Program-made: the position numbers and the translations under genes
Source: Candidatus Omnitrophota bacterium
GTDB taxonomy: Bacteria > Omnitrophota > Gorgyraeia > JABMSB01
Direction of reading: 5' to 3'
Assembly: GCA_013202205.1 (NCBI GenBank)
Contig: JABMSB010000084.1
Location: forward strand, 1-45,809
DNA: 45,809 bases
In this document: piece by piece, positions 1-6,651 of the stretch
Position numbering within the stretch: position 1 is the first letter of the stretch
Layout: each line of letters starts with the position of its first letter
Notes under the pieces: generated by a model
Told to the model about the DNA's origin: nothing
The model's database searches: none
The model's input: only the letters and a program-made list of their open reading frames with translations

Positions 1-37
1 ATATTTAAGGCTTTTACTAAGTGTAAGAGTGTATATA

Positions 38-69
38 GACAACCTTAACACAAAGGGTTGTCTTTTTTT
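38..69 (+). terminator. Intrinsic terminator or leader hairpin upstream of the repeat protein gene
   Basis: A perfect 7-bp stem, GACAACC (38-44) with GGTTGTC (56-62), is followed at once by seven T residues (63-69). This is the form of a rho-independent terminator on the + strand. It probably ends a gene lying before the window. Only 36 nt separate the T-run from the next start codon and I find no sigma70-like promoter there, so it could instead be an attenuator in that gene's leader. Confidence 0.7.
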
Positions 70-105
70 ATTGTGTAAACAGGAGATTAAAAACAGGGGG
101 GCAAG

Positions 106-1503
106 ATGATTAGGAAGATATTGAGTATGGTGTTGGTGATAGGGATGGTTATGTTGAGTGTGCCTGCGGATGTATTTGCATATTGCTTTGGGTGCGGAGC
201 TGAAGAGTATGACTGCTACTGTGCTCCCGAGGGAGGAGCAGATATACCCGAGTCTCCTGGAGAAGGCCACGAAGGACCCGATACAACGCCACCAATTGAT
301 GGACCGCAACCACCTCCAGGCGAGGGAACTGGTACTGGTACAGATGGACCTCCTCCGGGCGAAGAACCTCCAGTAGATATCGGCGAAGATACAGGCGAAG
401 AACCTCCAGTAGATATCGGAACTGGTGAGGAAGCTGGTACTGGATATGGTACTGGTTCGGAATATGATCCTGGTGTTGGGTACACTGATCCTGCCCCTGA
501 AGTTGACCTTGGCGATGGACTAACTGAAGTAACCTACACAGATCCGTTTACTGGTGAAACATGGACGGTCATTTACGACAGTGATGGCAATGTTGTAGGC
601 GGTAGTGTTGATATAGGCTCTCACGAGGAATCAGGTACTGGATATGGTACTGGTCCAGGATATGATCCTGGTGCCGGCGAGGGGAGTGGTACTGGTACAG
701 AGGGACCACCTCCGGGTGATGAACCACCGGTACCAGAACCCGAACCTGAGCCAGCACCCGAGCCAGAACCGGAGCCTGTACCTGAAGGTGATGGAGACAT
801 AGCACCTGCCGCAGCGGCGCCAGGTAGCGGGGTAACGCAACCAGCGTCAGCAGCACCCAGCGGGGTAACGCAATCAACGTTAGCAGCACCCAGCGGGGTA
901 ACGCAATCAGCGTCATCAGAAGAGAATATAGATAATGACAATAACCCTTGTAGTTACTGCGGCGCTCTACTACATAGCGACCCATCTGATTGTCTCGGCG
1001 CTCCTACCAGTGATGATGAACCTGCGTATGACCCTGACTCTATGGATGTGACTGTTAATTACGTGATAAGAGAATCTGATGGATTTGAAAGAAGTATCGA
1101 TGCGGAGGATGCCCGAGTCAGCACAGATGAAGATGGAAACATGGTGCTAAAATACACGGGACCAGGCGGTATTCGGATCGAATATCCTATTAATGCGAAT
1201 GAAAGCTTATACCTCCTCACCAGGAATAATTCTGATGGTACTTCGGATCTAGTGAATCTTCGTAATCCAAGCCGCACGCTGCATCAAAAAAGCGATGGCA
1301 CCCAAGAGCTTGTGGAGGTGACTGATAGTGGAACTGAAGTAAGAACCGTTGTTTTAGACTCGAATTTTAAAATTCCGCCTGAATATAGGCCTGACGGTAC
1401 GTCTGGATACACTCAAGAGATACAGTTGAAATTGTTTTACATGACGGGCGGAGTGGACGATGAGAACACTGAGTTTGATAACGTCCTGATTGTTTCTTTA
1501 TAA
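106..1503 (+). CDS. Secreted low-complexity Pro/Gly/Glu/Thr-rich repeat protein
   Basis: I do not recognise this 465-aa protein. It begins with a clear signal peptide (basic MIRK, hydrophobic residues 5-19, likely cleavage after VFA at about residue 25). It then has a Cys cluster (C27, C30, C37, C39) and about 230 residues of low complexity: GTGTDGPPPG-type units, GEEPPVDIG repeats, an EPEPEP run and three APSGVTQ-like units. A second Cys motif follows at C282, C285 and C296. Both Cys clusters share the pattern CxxCGA...DC. The C-terminal 150 residues are of ordinary composition (around GIRIEYPINANE and SDGTSDLVNLRNPSR) and may form a folded beta-rich domain. The start has a G-rich ribosome site (GGGGGG, about 96-101). 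It is probably exported to the periplasm or cell surface; its function is unknown. It stands alone, convergent with the sigma/anti-sigma genes. Confidence 0.75.
   Translation: MIRKILSMVLVIGMVMLSVPADVFAYCFGCGAEEYDCYCAPEGGADIPESPGEGHEGPDTTPPIDGPQPPPGEGTGTGTDGPPPGEEPPVDIGEDTGEEPPVDIGTGEEAGTGYGTGSEYDPGVGYTDPAPEVDLGDGLTEVTYTDPFTGETWTVIYDSDGNVVGGSVDIGSHEESGTGYGTGPGYDPGAGEGSGTGTEGPPPGDEPPVPEPEPEPAPEPEPEPVPEGDGDIAPAAAAPGSGVTQPASAAPSGVTQSTLAAPSGVTQSASSEENIDNDNNPCSYCGALLHSDPSDCLGAPTSDDEPAYDPDSMDVTVNYVIRESDGFERSIDAEDARVSTDEDGNMVLKYTGPGGIRIEYPINANESLYLLTRNNSDGTSDLVNLRNPSRTLHQKSDGTQELVEVTDSGTEVRTVVLDSNFKIPPEYRPDGTSGYTQEIQLKLFYMTGGVDDENTEFDNVLIVSL
358..419 (+). repeat. Direct repeat, 26 nt twice with a 36-nt period
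   Basis: Positions 358-383 and 394-419 are identical (beginning GGCGAAGAACCTCC and ending AGATATCGG). They lie in frame in the secreted repeat protein and encode two GEEPPVDIG units. Identity at the DNA level suggests recent slippage or duplication. Confidence 0.9.
825..920 (+). repeat. 33-nt tandem repeat, about three copies
   Basis: Copies start at 825, 858 and 891 and share the core AGCGGGGTAACGCAA. The period is 33 nt, so each copy adds 11 residues (S/A-A-P-S-G-V-T-Q-type) to the secreted protein. Copies 2 and 3 are almost identical. Being contiguous and in frame, they are coding tandem repeats and not CRISPR-like. Confidence 0.9.
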
Positions 1504-1556
1504 GCAATAGTAGGTGATACAGTAATCGGTATAAAAAATGGTAAAATAGAGCCGTT

Positions 1557-1575
1557 CCTAAGGGGGTACCTTAGG
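1557..1575. other. Short perfect hairpin after the repeat-protein gene
   Basis: CCTAAGG (1557-1563) pairs with CCTTAGG (1569-1575) around a 5-nt loop. There is no T-run, so it is not itself a terminator. It sits 10 nt before the strong terminator stem and may protect the 3' end of the upstream mRNA. Confidence 0.5.
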
Positions 1576-1585
1576 GAAGAGGATA

Positions 1586-1619
1586 AGTAGCCAGGGTTTA
1601 AAATCCTGGCTACTTTTTT
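1586..1619 (+). terminator. Strong rho-independent terminator of the repeat-protein gene
   Basis: A 10-bp perfect stem, AGTAGCCAGG (1586-1595) with CCTGGCTACT (1605-1614), is followed by T1614-T1619. It works on the + strand only, since the other side lacks a T-run. The stop codon of the anti-sigma gene on the opposite strand (1610-1612) lies inside the stem, so the two convergent transcripts overlap here. Confidence 0.85.
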
Positions 1620-2026
1620 ATATCTATGCGGTCCATTATGCGGTGGAGGCCCTTGTTGTCGCGTTCTTTCCAGGCGTTGTGGATCATGATGAGTGTTTTC
1701 GTGGCGCGGGAGTCGAAGATCCATTTTAGACTCAAGATGACTGTTGCTGTGAGAAACTGTAAAAAGTAGCGCGGCAGGGCAAAAGATAACCCGAATGATA
1801 GACCGCTGGCCAACAACCAGCGGTTCTTTTTTGCGAATTCGATTAAACCATTCCAAAGACCTTTTTTAGTAGGCATATCTGTCTCCTTTGCGATAACCAA
1901 ATTTTCGAGACACTCCGGGCAGCCTGCAAGATGTTTCTCAATTTCCACACGAGGGCCATCACCCAAATCTCCGTCGAGATAGGCGAGCAGCCTCAATTCA
2001 TCCGGACATCTATTAATAGTTCTCAT
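1610..2026 (-). CDS. Membrane anti-sigma factor with zinc-finger (zf-HC2/ZAS) domain
   Basis: This 138-aa protein probably binds and restrains the ECF sigma factor encoded just upstream. Residues 7-39 have the ZAS pattern: Cys7, then His32-x3-Cys36-x2-Cys39, the usual zinc ligands of anti-sigma factors. A hydrophobic stretch at about residues 68-103 gives one or two membrane segments, followed by a short basic tail; there is little room for a large periplasmic sensor domain. Its ATG overlaps the sigma stop codon by 4 nt (ATGA, 2023-2026), so translation is probably coupled. The stop lies within the terminator stem of the convergent gene. Family assignment rests on the motif, gene order and membrane segment; the signal it responds to cannot be read from the sequence. 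Confidence 0.85.
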   Translation of the reverse strand: MRTINRCPDELRLLAYLDGDLGDGPRVEIEKHLAGCPECLENLVIAKETDMPTKKGLWNGLIEFAKKNRWLLASGLSFGLSFALPRYFLQFLTATVILSLKWIFDSRATKTLIMIHNAWKERDNKGLHRIMDRIDIKK

Positions 2027-2607
2027 TTTAAAGATCCCTCCATGCCGCGTTTTTTAAGTTCCTTCCTCAATTTCGATTTACCTCTCATTAGCGAAATAGC
2101 CACCGTTCCTATGGGTATCCTTATCAACTCGGATATCTGGCGGTAGCTATACTTTTCCATAAACTTAAGTTTTATGATCAATCTTTCCCTGTGAGGTAAT
2201 GCGGCAAGCGCATCTTCCAAAAGGACGGAGACCTTTGGTGAAATCGCGGCGGATTCAGAATATAAGATTTTGTGTGAAGGCGTAGGCCTCCTAAGATATT
2301 TATTCTTCCTCAAGTAGGTCGCTACTTCATTACAGGTAACGAGAGCAAGCCACACAGCGACCCTCTCCTTTTTTTTGAGGCCTTTAAGGGCACATTTCTC
2401 ATAGATGCGCAGGAAAAGGTTCTGTCGTATCTCATCGATCTCATCCCAGGGTAGATCAATAGACCAGCGTTTGAGCCTCTTTTGGGCAGCCCAAAAAATA
2501 AGAGGCGAGAAACGCCTTATAAAATTATCCCAGGCGAAATCCTCCCCTCGTAAACATCCCTCTACCAGTCTTCTATCTCCAGCAGGATCCGGTTTAAAGC
2601 GTCTCAT
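2023..2607 (-). CDS. ECF-type RNA polymerase sigma factor (sigma-70 family)
   Basis: This 194-aa protein is the usual length for an ECF sigma factor. A region 2 helix is seen around DEIDEIRQNLFLRIYEK (promoter -10 recognition and core binding). A region 4 helix-turn-helix lies near the C-terminus, with the typical LPHRERLIIKLKF...YSYRQISELIRIPIGTV pattern. It is followed by its anti-sigma gene with a 4-nt overlap. Transcription probably starts at the near-consensus promoter at 2647-2675. That promoter looks like a housekeeping sigma70 site, so the sequence gives no evidence of autoregulation. The ATG at 2607 has only a weak ribosome site; a GAGGGG lies about 20 nt upstream, a little far. The target genes are unknown; the envelope operon starts divergently 180 nt away but has a sigma70-type promoter. 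Confidence 0.9.
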   Translation of the reverse strand: MRRFKPDPAGDRRLVEGCLRGEDFAWDNFIRRFSPLIFWAAQKRLKRWSIDLPWDEIDEIRQNLFLRIYEKCALKGLKKKERVAVWLALVTCNEVATYLRKNKYLRRPTPSHKILYSESAAISPKVSVLLEDALAALPHRERLIIKLKFMEKYSYRQISELIRIPIGTVAISLMRGKSKLRKELKKRGMEGSLK

Positions 2608-2646
2608 CTCGAAATCTATAGGTTATCCCCTCGGATCCTGTAGAGA

Positions 2647-2675
2647 ATTATACGTGAAAATCCCCATTTCGTCAA
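2647..2675 (-). promoter_or_regulatory. Sigma70-type promoter for the sigma/anti-sigma genes
   Basis: On the - strand: TTGACG (2675-2670), a 17-nt spacer, TATAAT (2652-2647). This is a near-consensus housekeeping promoter. The predicted start is near 2640, about 33 nt before the sigma factor ATG. Confidence 0.8.
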
Positions 2676-2698
2676 GCCTAAAAACTCCCTATTTTCTC

Positions 2699-2719
2699 CT
2701 TAACACCTTATGGTGTAAT
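2699..2719. promoter_or_regulatory. Inverted repeat between the two divergent promoters (possible operator)
   Basis: ACACC (2703-2707), TTAT, GGTGT (2712-2716), extended by A/T-rich arms (TTA left, TAA right) to a near-palindrome. It lies upstream of both -35 elements and outside both transcripts, so it would act as DNA, for instance as a dimeric regulator site. No T-run follows. Confidence 0.3.
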
Positions 2720-2732
2720 TAGTTAATTATTA

Positions 2733-2761
2733 TTGACTATATATTACTATTATGTTACAAT
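2733..2761 (+). promoter_or_regulatory. Sigma70-type promoter of the envelope (Kdo/LPS) operon
   Basis: TTGACT (2733-2738), a 17-nt spacer, TACAAT (2756-2761). The predicted start is near 2768, giving a leader of about 20 nt to the ATG at 2788. This position excludes the upstream in-frame ATG at 2752, which would lie before the transcript. Confidence 0.8.
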
Positions 2762-2787
2762 ATGGCTTCTTAAAAAGGGAGCTCAAA

Positions 2788-3744
2788 ATGACCAAAACCA
2801 AGCGGCAAAATCACCATATAGACCTAAATAAGATCAAGACCTATTCAGCCAAGAAGCGTAAGAGCAAGGTTCGTCAAGAGGACTTTGCCAAGCCCACTTC
2901 CCGCGGAAGCAGCTTCTCCGCATTCTATTCTTCACTACCGGGTATATTGGCAGGCAGCGATTTTAAGGCAGTCGTAAAAGCTATTGTTTCAGCGAAGAAG
3001 AAGCGCAAGATGGTTATCTTCATGATGGGCGCGCATGTGATCAAGTGTGGCCTATCGCCACTCGTAATAGACCTGATGAAGAAAGGTGTTATCAAGGCAG
3101 TGGCGATGACAGGTGCCGGGCTTATCCACGATACAGAGCTTGCCATGATGGGACGCACGAGCGAAGATGTAGCAGAAGGTGTAAGAGATGGAAGCTTTGG
3201 CATGGCAGAGGAGACGGCGTCATTTATAAACGGATCTATAGATTTAGGTTTTAGAAAGGGTTTGGGTATAGGTGTCGCGGTAGGAGAGTGCCTGATCAAG
3301 GAAGGTTTTCCACATAGGGATCTATCCATACTTGCCGCCGGTATAAAATATAAGGTTCCTGTGACGATCCACGTCGCCATAGGCAGTGACATAGTACATA
3401 TGCACCCGTCGTGTAATGGTGAGGCGCTGGGAGAAGGTTCATTGATCGATTTCAGGAATCTTATCTACAGTGTTTCAAAATTAGGCAATGGAGGTGTTGC
3501 GATAAACTTTGGTTCTGCTGTCCTGATGCCGGAAGTTTTCCTAAAAGCTATTACTGTGGCGCGCAATCTGGGCCACAAGACAAAAGACCTTACCACAGCT
3601 AACTTCGATATGTTAGCCCAATACCGTCCCCACCAGAATGTAGTGCACAGGCCGACCAAAGGGTTGGGCAAAGGTTGTAACATCATCGGCAGGCACGAGA
3701 TAATGCTGCCGTTTTTACACAGATCTGTTATAGAAGGGATTTAA
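2788..3744 (+). CDS. Deoxyhypusine synthase-like protein of unknown function
   Basis: This 318-aa protein resembles the deoxyhypusine synthase fold (NAD-binding, Rossmann-like). It has a stretch like SxxxxxGLSPLVIDLMKKGVI...MTGAGLIHD that matches the SSGIRETIRYL...TTAGGVEED region of the human enzyme. A later block (YKVPVTIHVAIGSDIVHMHP, GGVAINFGSAVLMPEVF) matches the substrate and NAD region. I do not find the catalytic lysine in its EAVSWGKIR-type context, so it is unlikely to make deoxyhypusine, and bacteria lack the usual eIF5A target. ATG 2788 is chosen because AAAGGGAG lies about 7 nt upstream and the promoter -10 covers the earlier ATG. It is the first gene of the Kdo/LPS operon, 7 nt before the heptose kinase. 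The family is supported; the reaction is unknown. Confidence 0.6.
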   Translation: MTKTKRQNHHIDLNKIKTYSAKKRKSKVRQEDFAKPTSRGSSFSAFYSSLPGILAGSDFKAVVKAIVSAKKKRKMVIFMMGAHVIKCGLSPLVIDLMKKGVIKAVAMTGAGLIHDTELAMMGRTSEDVAEGVRDGSFGMAEETASFINGSIDLGFRKGLGIGVAVGECLIKEGFPHRDLSILAAGIKYKVPVTIHVAIGSDIVHMHPSCNGEALGEGSLIDFRNLIYSVSKLGNGGVAINFGSAVLMPEVFLKAITVARNLGHKTKDLTTANFDMLAQYRPHQNVVHRPTKGLGKGCNIIGRHEIMLPFLHRSVIEGI

Positions 3745-3751
3745 TAGACCG

Positions 3752-4753
3752 ATGAAGAGATATGGATTCGACAGGCTAAAGAGTATTGTAAAAGATTTCA
3801 ACGGCATAAAGGTGCTGGTTGTGGGGGACCTTATACTCGATGAATTTATATGGGGCAAGGTATCACGGATATCACCCGAGGCACCCGTGCCTGTAGTCTG
3901 GGTCGATTCAGAGAATTTCATGCCGGGCGGCGCGAGCAATGTCGCGGTAAATATCGCCTCATTAGGGGGCCAGGTCTATGTTGCCGGCGCGGTAGGCAGG
4001 GACGAAAGAGGAAAGCTCTTAAAAGGTATATTGCGCAAAAAGCGGATAAATACATCAGGCATCGTGACAGATACGAACCGCCCCACAACGCTTAAGACCC
4101 GTATAATAGCCCAGAATCAACAAGTTGTGAGGGTCGACAGGGAAAAGATAGATGACCTTTCACCAGACTCCCTACGCAGGATAATCAAATTCGTCCGCAA
4201 GATCATCAAAAAAATAGATGTGGTGCTCATAGAGGACTATGGCAAGGGTGTAATAGTACCCGGCCTTATTACCGAGGTTATAGATATAGCCCGGCGCAAT
4301 AAAAAGCTGATCACGGTCGATCCCAAGACAGACCATATCAATCTATACAAGAAGGTGACAGCCATAACGCCCAACAAGCAGGAGGCCTCTTTGGCCGCAG
4401 GCGTCAAGCTCGGGGACGGCAAGGAGCTTGGTACGATAGGGCGCCGCTTGTTGAAGCGGCTCGGGTGCAATATGGTCCTTATAACATTGGGTGAGGACGG
4501 CATGGTCCTTTTTGAAAAAGGCAAGCGCGCTACCCATATACCGACGATAGCACAGGAAGTCTTTGATGTATCAGGGGCAGGTGACACCGTGGTGAGCGCT
4601 TTTACGATAGCGTTGGGCGCGGGCGCTTCGCCTCTTGAAGCAGCGCACATTGCAAATTGCGCCGCGGGGATAGTTGTCGGCAAGGTAGGCACAGCAATGG
4701 TCAATAGAACTGAACTTATAAGACGGATAAAAGAAGAGATAGCCCAAGACTAA
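3752..4753 (+). CDS. hldA: D-glycero-beta-D-manno-heptose-7-phosphate kinase (RfaE/HldE kinase domain)
   Basis: A PfkB/ribokinase-family protein of 333 aa. It matches the N-terminal half of E. coli HldE and stand-alone HldA: GDLILDEFIWGKVSRISPEAPVPVV near residue 25, GGASNVAVNIASLG near 58, and DVSGAGDTVV at 272-281 with the catalytic base Asp278. It phosphorylates heptose-7-phosphate at C1 in ADP-heptose synthesis for the LPS inner core, in the cytoplasm. The nucleotidyltransferase half (RfaE2) is not fused and is not in this window. Genes for the first step (GmhA) and the phosphatase (GmhB) are also absent here. It lies between the DHS-like gene and kdsB in one operon. The related ADP-sugar kinases are the main alternative; the RISPEAPVPVV motif favours heptose. 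Confidence 0.88.
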   Translation: MKRYGFDRLKSIVKDFNGIKVLVVGDLILDEFIWGKVSRISPEAPVPVVWVDSENFMPGGASNVAVNIASLGGQVYVAGAVGRDERGKLLKGILRKKRINTSGIVTDTNRPTTLKTRIIAQNQQVVRVDREKIDDLSPDSLRRIIKFVRKIIKKIDVVLIEDYGKGVIVPGLITEVIDIARRNKKLITVDPKTDHINLYKKVTAITPNKQEASLAAGVKLGDGKELGTIGRRLLKRLGCNMVLITLGEDGMVLFEKGKRATHIPTIAQEVFDVSGAGDTVVSAFTIALGAGASPLEAAHIANCAAGIVVGKVGTAMVNRTELIRRIKEEIAQD

Positions 4754-4788
4754 TATAATTTTTAAACCCAAAACGGAGATTGATAAAT

Positions 4789-5826
4789 ATGAGAGTGATA
4801 GGAATAATCCCGGCACGATATAATTCGACCAGATTCCAGGGTAAGGTATTGGCTGAAATCGATGGTAAACCCATCGTCCAGCACGTCTATGAGCGCGCCA
4901 AGAAGGCGAAGATATTGGATGACCTGATAGTGGCGACAGATGATGAGCGAGTTGTGAAGGTGGTAGAGGCCTTTGGCGGCAAGGTGGCCTTTACGTCGCC
5001 GGATCAACCCTCGGGCAGTGACCGCATAGCGGAAGTTGTAAACGAAATAGATGTCAAGATAGTCGTCAATATACAGGGTGATGAGCCTTTGATCGAGCCG
5101 GCGATGATAAACGATGTGGCTGAGTGCATGCTTAAAGACGAATCGCTTGTCATGGCTACTATCATACGCCGCCTGGAAGAACCTTCAGACCTGATAGACC
5201 CCAATATAGTCAAGGTCGTCTGCGACAAGGAGGGATTCGCATTATATTTTTCCAGGTCTGCCATACCATTCATAAGGGAGACAGGAGAAGACGCGAGCGA
5301 CTTCAATTCCGTGCCTATATACAAGCATATCGGCCTTTACGCGTATACAAAAGATTTTCTCTTTACATTCACCAACTTTCCGAAGACCTCACTCGAGAAG
5401 GCAGAACAGCTGGAGCAGCTGCGCGTCCTCGAAAATGGCTACAGGATAAAGACGGTTCAGACCCAGTTTGATACCATAGGAATAGATACACCTGCCGACT
5501 TAGAGCGCCTCAAGGATATGTGGAGCAAGAAGAAAGTGGAACCCAAGGTTAAAAAGGAAAAGTCTAAAGAGGCCAACCCGCCAAAGGTCGACAATCCGAA
5601 GAAAGAGGTGGTAAGCGGTGATGAGGAAGAAGCGTCCCCATCAGCCGATAAAGATAGTTCTGCCCAGAAGTGGTCTGCTGCCGATAAGGAAGACCTGTTC
5701 CAGACATATTTCCACAAAGAAGATGCATCCAAAGCGGACGATGACGAGAAGGACCACAACTCTGAGACAAAACACAACTTTGAGACAAAAAAGGGAAGCC
5801 CGCCAGAAGAAGGTAACCCGACATGA
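4789..5826 (+). CDS. kdsB: 3-deoxy-manno-octulosonate cytidylyltransferase with a long charged C-terminal tail
   Basis: KdsB makes CMP-Kdo from Kdo and CTP, activating Kdo for transfer to lipid A. Residues 1-245 carry the family motifs: IIPARYNSTRFQGK, GGKVAFTSPDQPSGSDR, NIQGDEPLI, ALYFSRSAIPF, and the closing GIDTPADLERL. The enzyme normally ends near residue 250. Here about 100 further residues follow, rich in Lys, Glu, Asp and Ser (KKKVEPKVKKEK, DEEEASPSADKDSS, near-duplicate HNSETKHNFETKK), and are probably disordered. ATG 4789 is chosen because CGGAG (4774-4778) is 10 nt upstream; an in-frame TTG at 4780 would touch the ribosome site. The stop overlaps kdsA by 4 nt. The tail has no frameshift signature and stays in frame to kdsA. 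Confidence 0.93.
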   Translation: MRVIGIIPARYNSTRFQGKVLAEIDGKPIVQHVYERAKKAKILDDLIVATDDERVVKVVEAFGGKVAFTSPDQPSGSDRIAEVVNEIDVKIVVNIQGDEPLIEPAMINDVAECMLKDESLVMATIIRRLEEPSDLIDPNIVKVVCDKEGFALYFSRSAIPFIRETGEDASDFNSVPIYKHIGLYAYTKDFLFTFTNFPKTSLEKAEQLEQLRVLENGYRIKTVQTQFDTIGIDTPADLERLKDMWSKKKVEPKVKKEKSKEANPPKVDNPKKEVVSGDEEEASPSADKDSSAQKWSAADKEDLFQTYFHKEDASKADDDEKDHNSETKHNFETKKGSPPEEGNPT

Positions 5827-6647
5827 AGAAAGAGATAGTTGTAGGCAACATAAAGATAGGCGGTGATAATCCGCTTGTCTTGATCGCCGGCCCATGTGTT
5901 ATCGAAGATAAGGCCAAAGCAATAGAGCATGCCAAGATATTAAAGATTATAACCGAGCGGCTTAAGATCCCCTTTATCTTCAAATCGAGCTATGACAAGG
6001 CAAATAGGTCTTCTGTGCGTTCATTCAGGGGGCCGGGATTAAAAGAGGGCCTTGAGATTCTAAAGGAGATTAAGACGAGCTTAAATATCCCGGTTACGAG
6101 CGATGTCCATACAAAAGAGGAAGTCAGGGAAGCGTCAGCGGTTCTCGATCTTCTGCAGATACCCGCGCTCCTCTCTCGCCAGACAGACCTGCTTCTTGAA
6201 GCAGCAAAGACCGGGAAACCTCTAAATATCAAAAAAGGCCAGTTCATGGCGCCATGGGATATGCGCAATGTTGTTGAGAAGATAGAATCTTGCGGCAATG
6301 AAAATATAGTACTGACCGAAAGAGGGACGAGCTTCGGTTATAATAACTTAGTAAGTGACATGCGCTCAATCGTGATAATGAAAGAGATGGGCTGCCCTGT
6401 CATCTATGATGCTTCACATTCGGTCCAGTTGCCGGCAGGTGAGGGGGAAAGAAGCGGTGGAGAACGCAAATTTATACCCTATCTTTGCCGCGCGGCAGTA
6501 AGCGCGGGCGCGGATGGCTTGTTTTTGGAGGTCCACAAGGATCCCGATAGCGCGCCCTGCGATGGGGCGAATATGTGGCCTGTCGATAAGCTGGCCGATA
6601 TACTAGAAGAGGTTTTAGCGATAAAGAAGGCATTAAAGAGAAGGTAA
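5823..6647 (+). CDS. kdsA: 3-deoxy-8-phosphooctulonate (Kdo-8-P) synthase
   Basis: This 274-aa protein condenses phosphoenolpyruvate with arabinose-5-phosphate to give Kdo-8-phosphate. Motifs of the DAHP/KDOP synthase family are in order: LIAGPCVIED (20-29), FKSSYDKANRSS, RGPGLKEGLEIL, PVTSDVHTKEE, QIPALLSRQTDLL, KKGQFMAPWDM, ERGTSFGYNNLV, YDASHSVQLP and a final EVHKDPDSAPCDG. The Cys in AGPC is not diagnostic. The residue after MAPWDM is Arg, where metal-independent enzymes have N and metal-dependent ones usually have other pairs, so I leave the metal class open. The start overlaps the kdsB stop (ATGA), which suggests coupled translation. Length and motifs are normal. Confidence 0.96.
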   Translation: MKKEIVVGNIKIGGDNPLVLIAGPCVIEDKAKAIEHAKILKIITERLKIPFIFKSSYDKANRSSVRSFRGPGLKEGLEILKEIKTSLNIPVTSDVHTKEEVREASAVLDLLQIPALLSRQTDLLLEAAKTGKPLNIKKGQFMAPWDMRNVVEKIESCGNENIVLTERGTSFGYNNLVSDMRSIVIMKEMGCPVIYDASHSVQLPAGEGERSGGERKFIPYLCRAAVSAGADGLFLEVHKDPDSAPCDGANMWPVDKLADILEEVLAIKKALKRR

Positions 6648-6651
6648 AGAG

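Noticed and set aside
825-920. Regular 33-nt repeats as a possible CRISPR array
   Set aside because: The repeats are contiguous, in frame and without spacers; they encode peptide repeats.
1610-2607. Sigma/anti-sigma pair plus rseP as a linked stress-response system
   Set aside because: rseP lies 26 kb away within the conserved isoprenoid/phospholipid block, so there is no positional evidence for a link.
2752-2787. Earlier in-frame ATG for the deoxyhypusine synthase-like gene
   Set aside because: It overlaps the promoter -10 (2756-2761), so it would not be in the mRNA; ATG 2788 has a proper ribosome site.
5524-5826. KdsB tail as a frameshifted fusion with another gene
   Set aside because: The frame stays open, the composition is low-complexity throughout, no known domain appears in any frame, and the kdsA overlap is normal.
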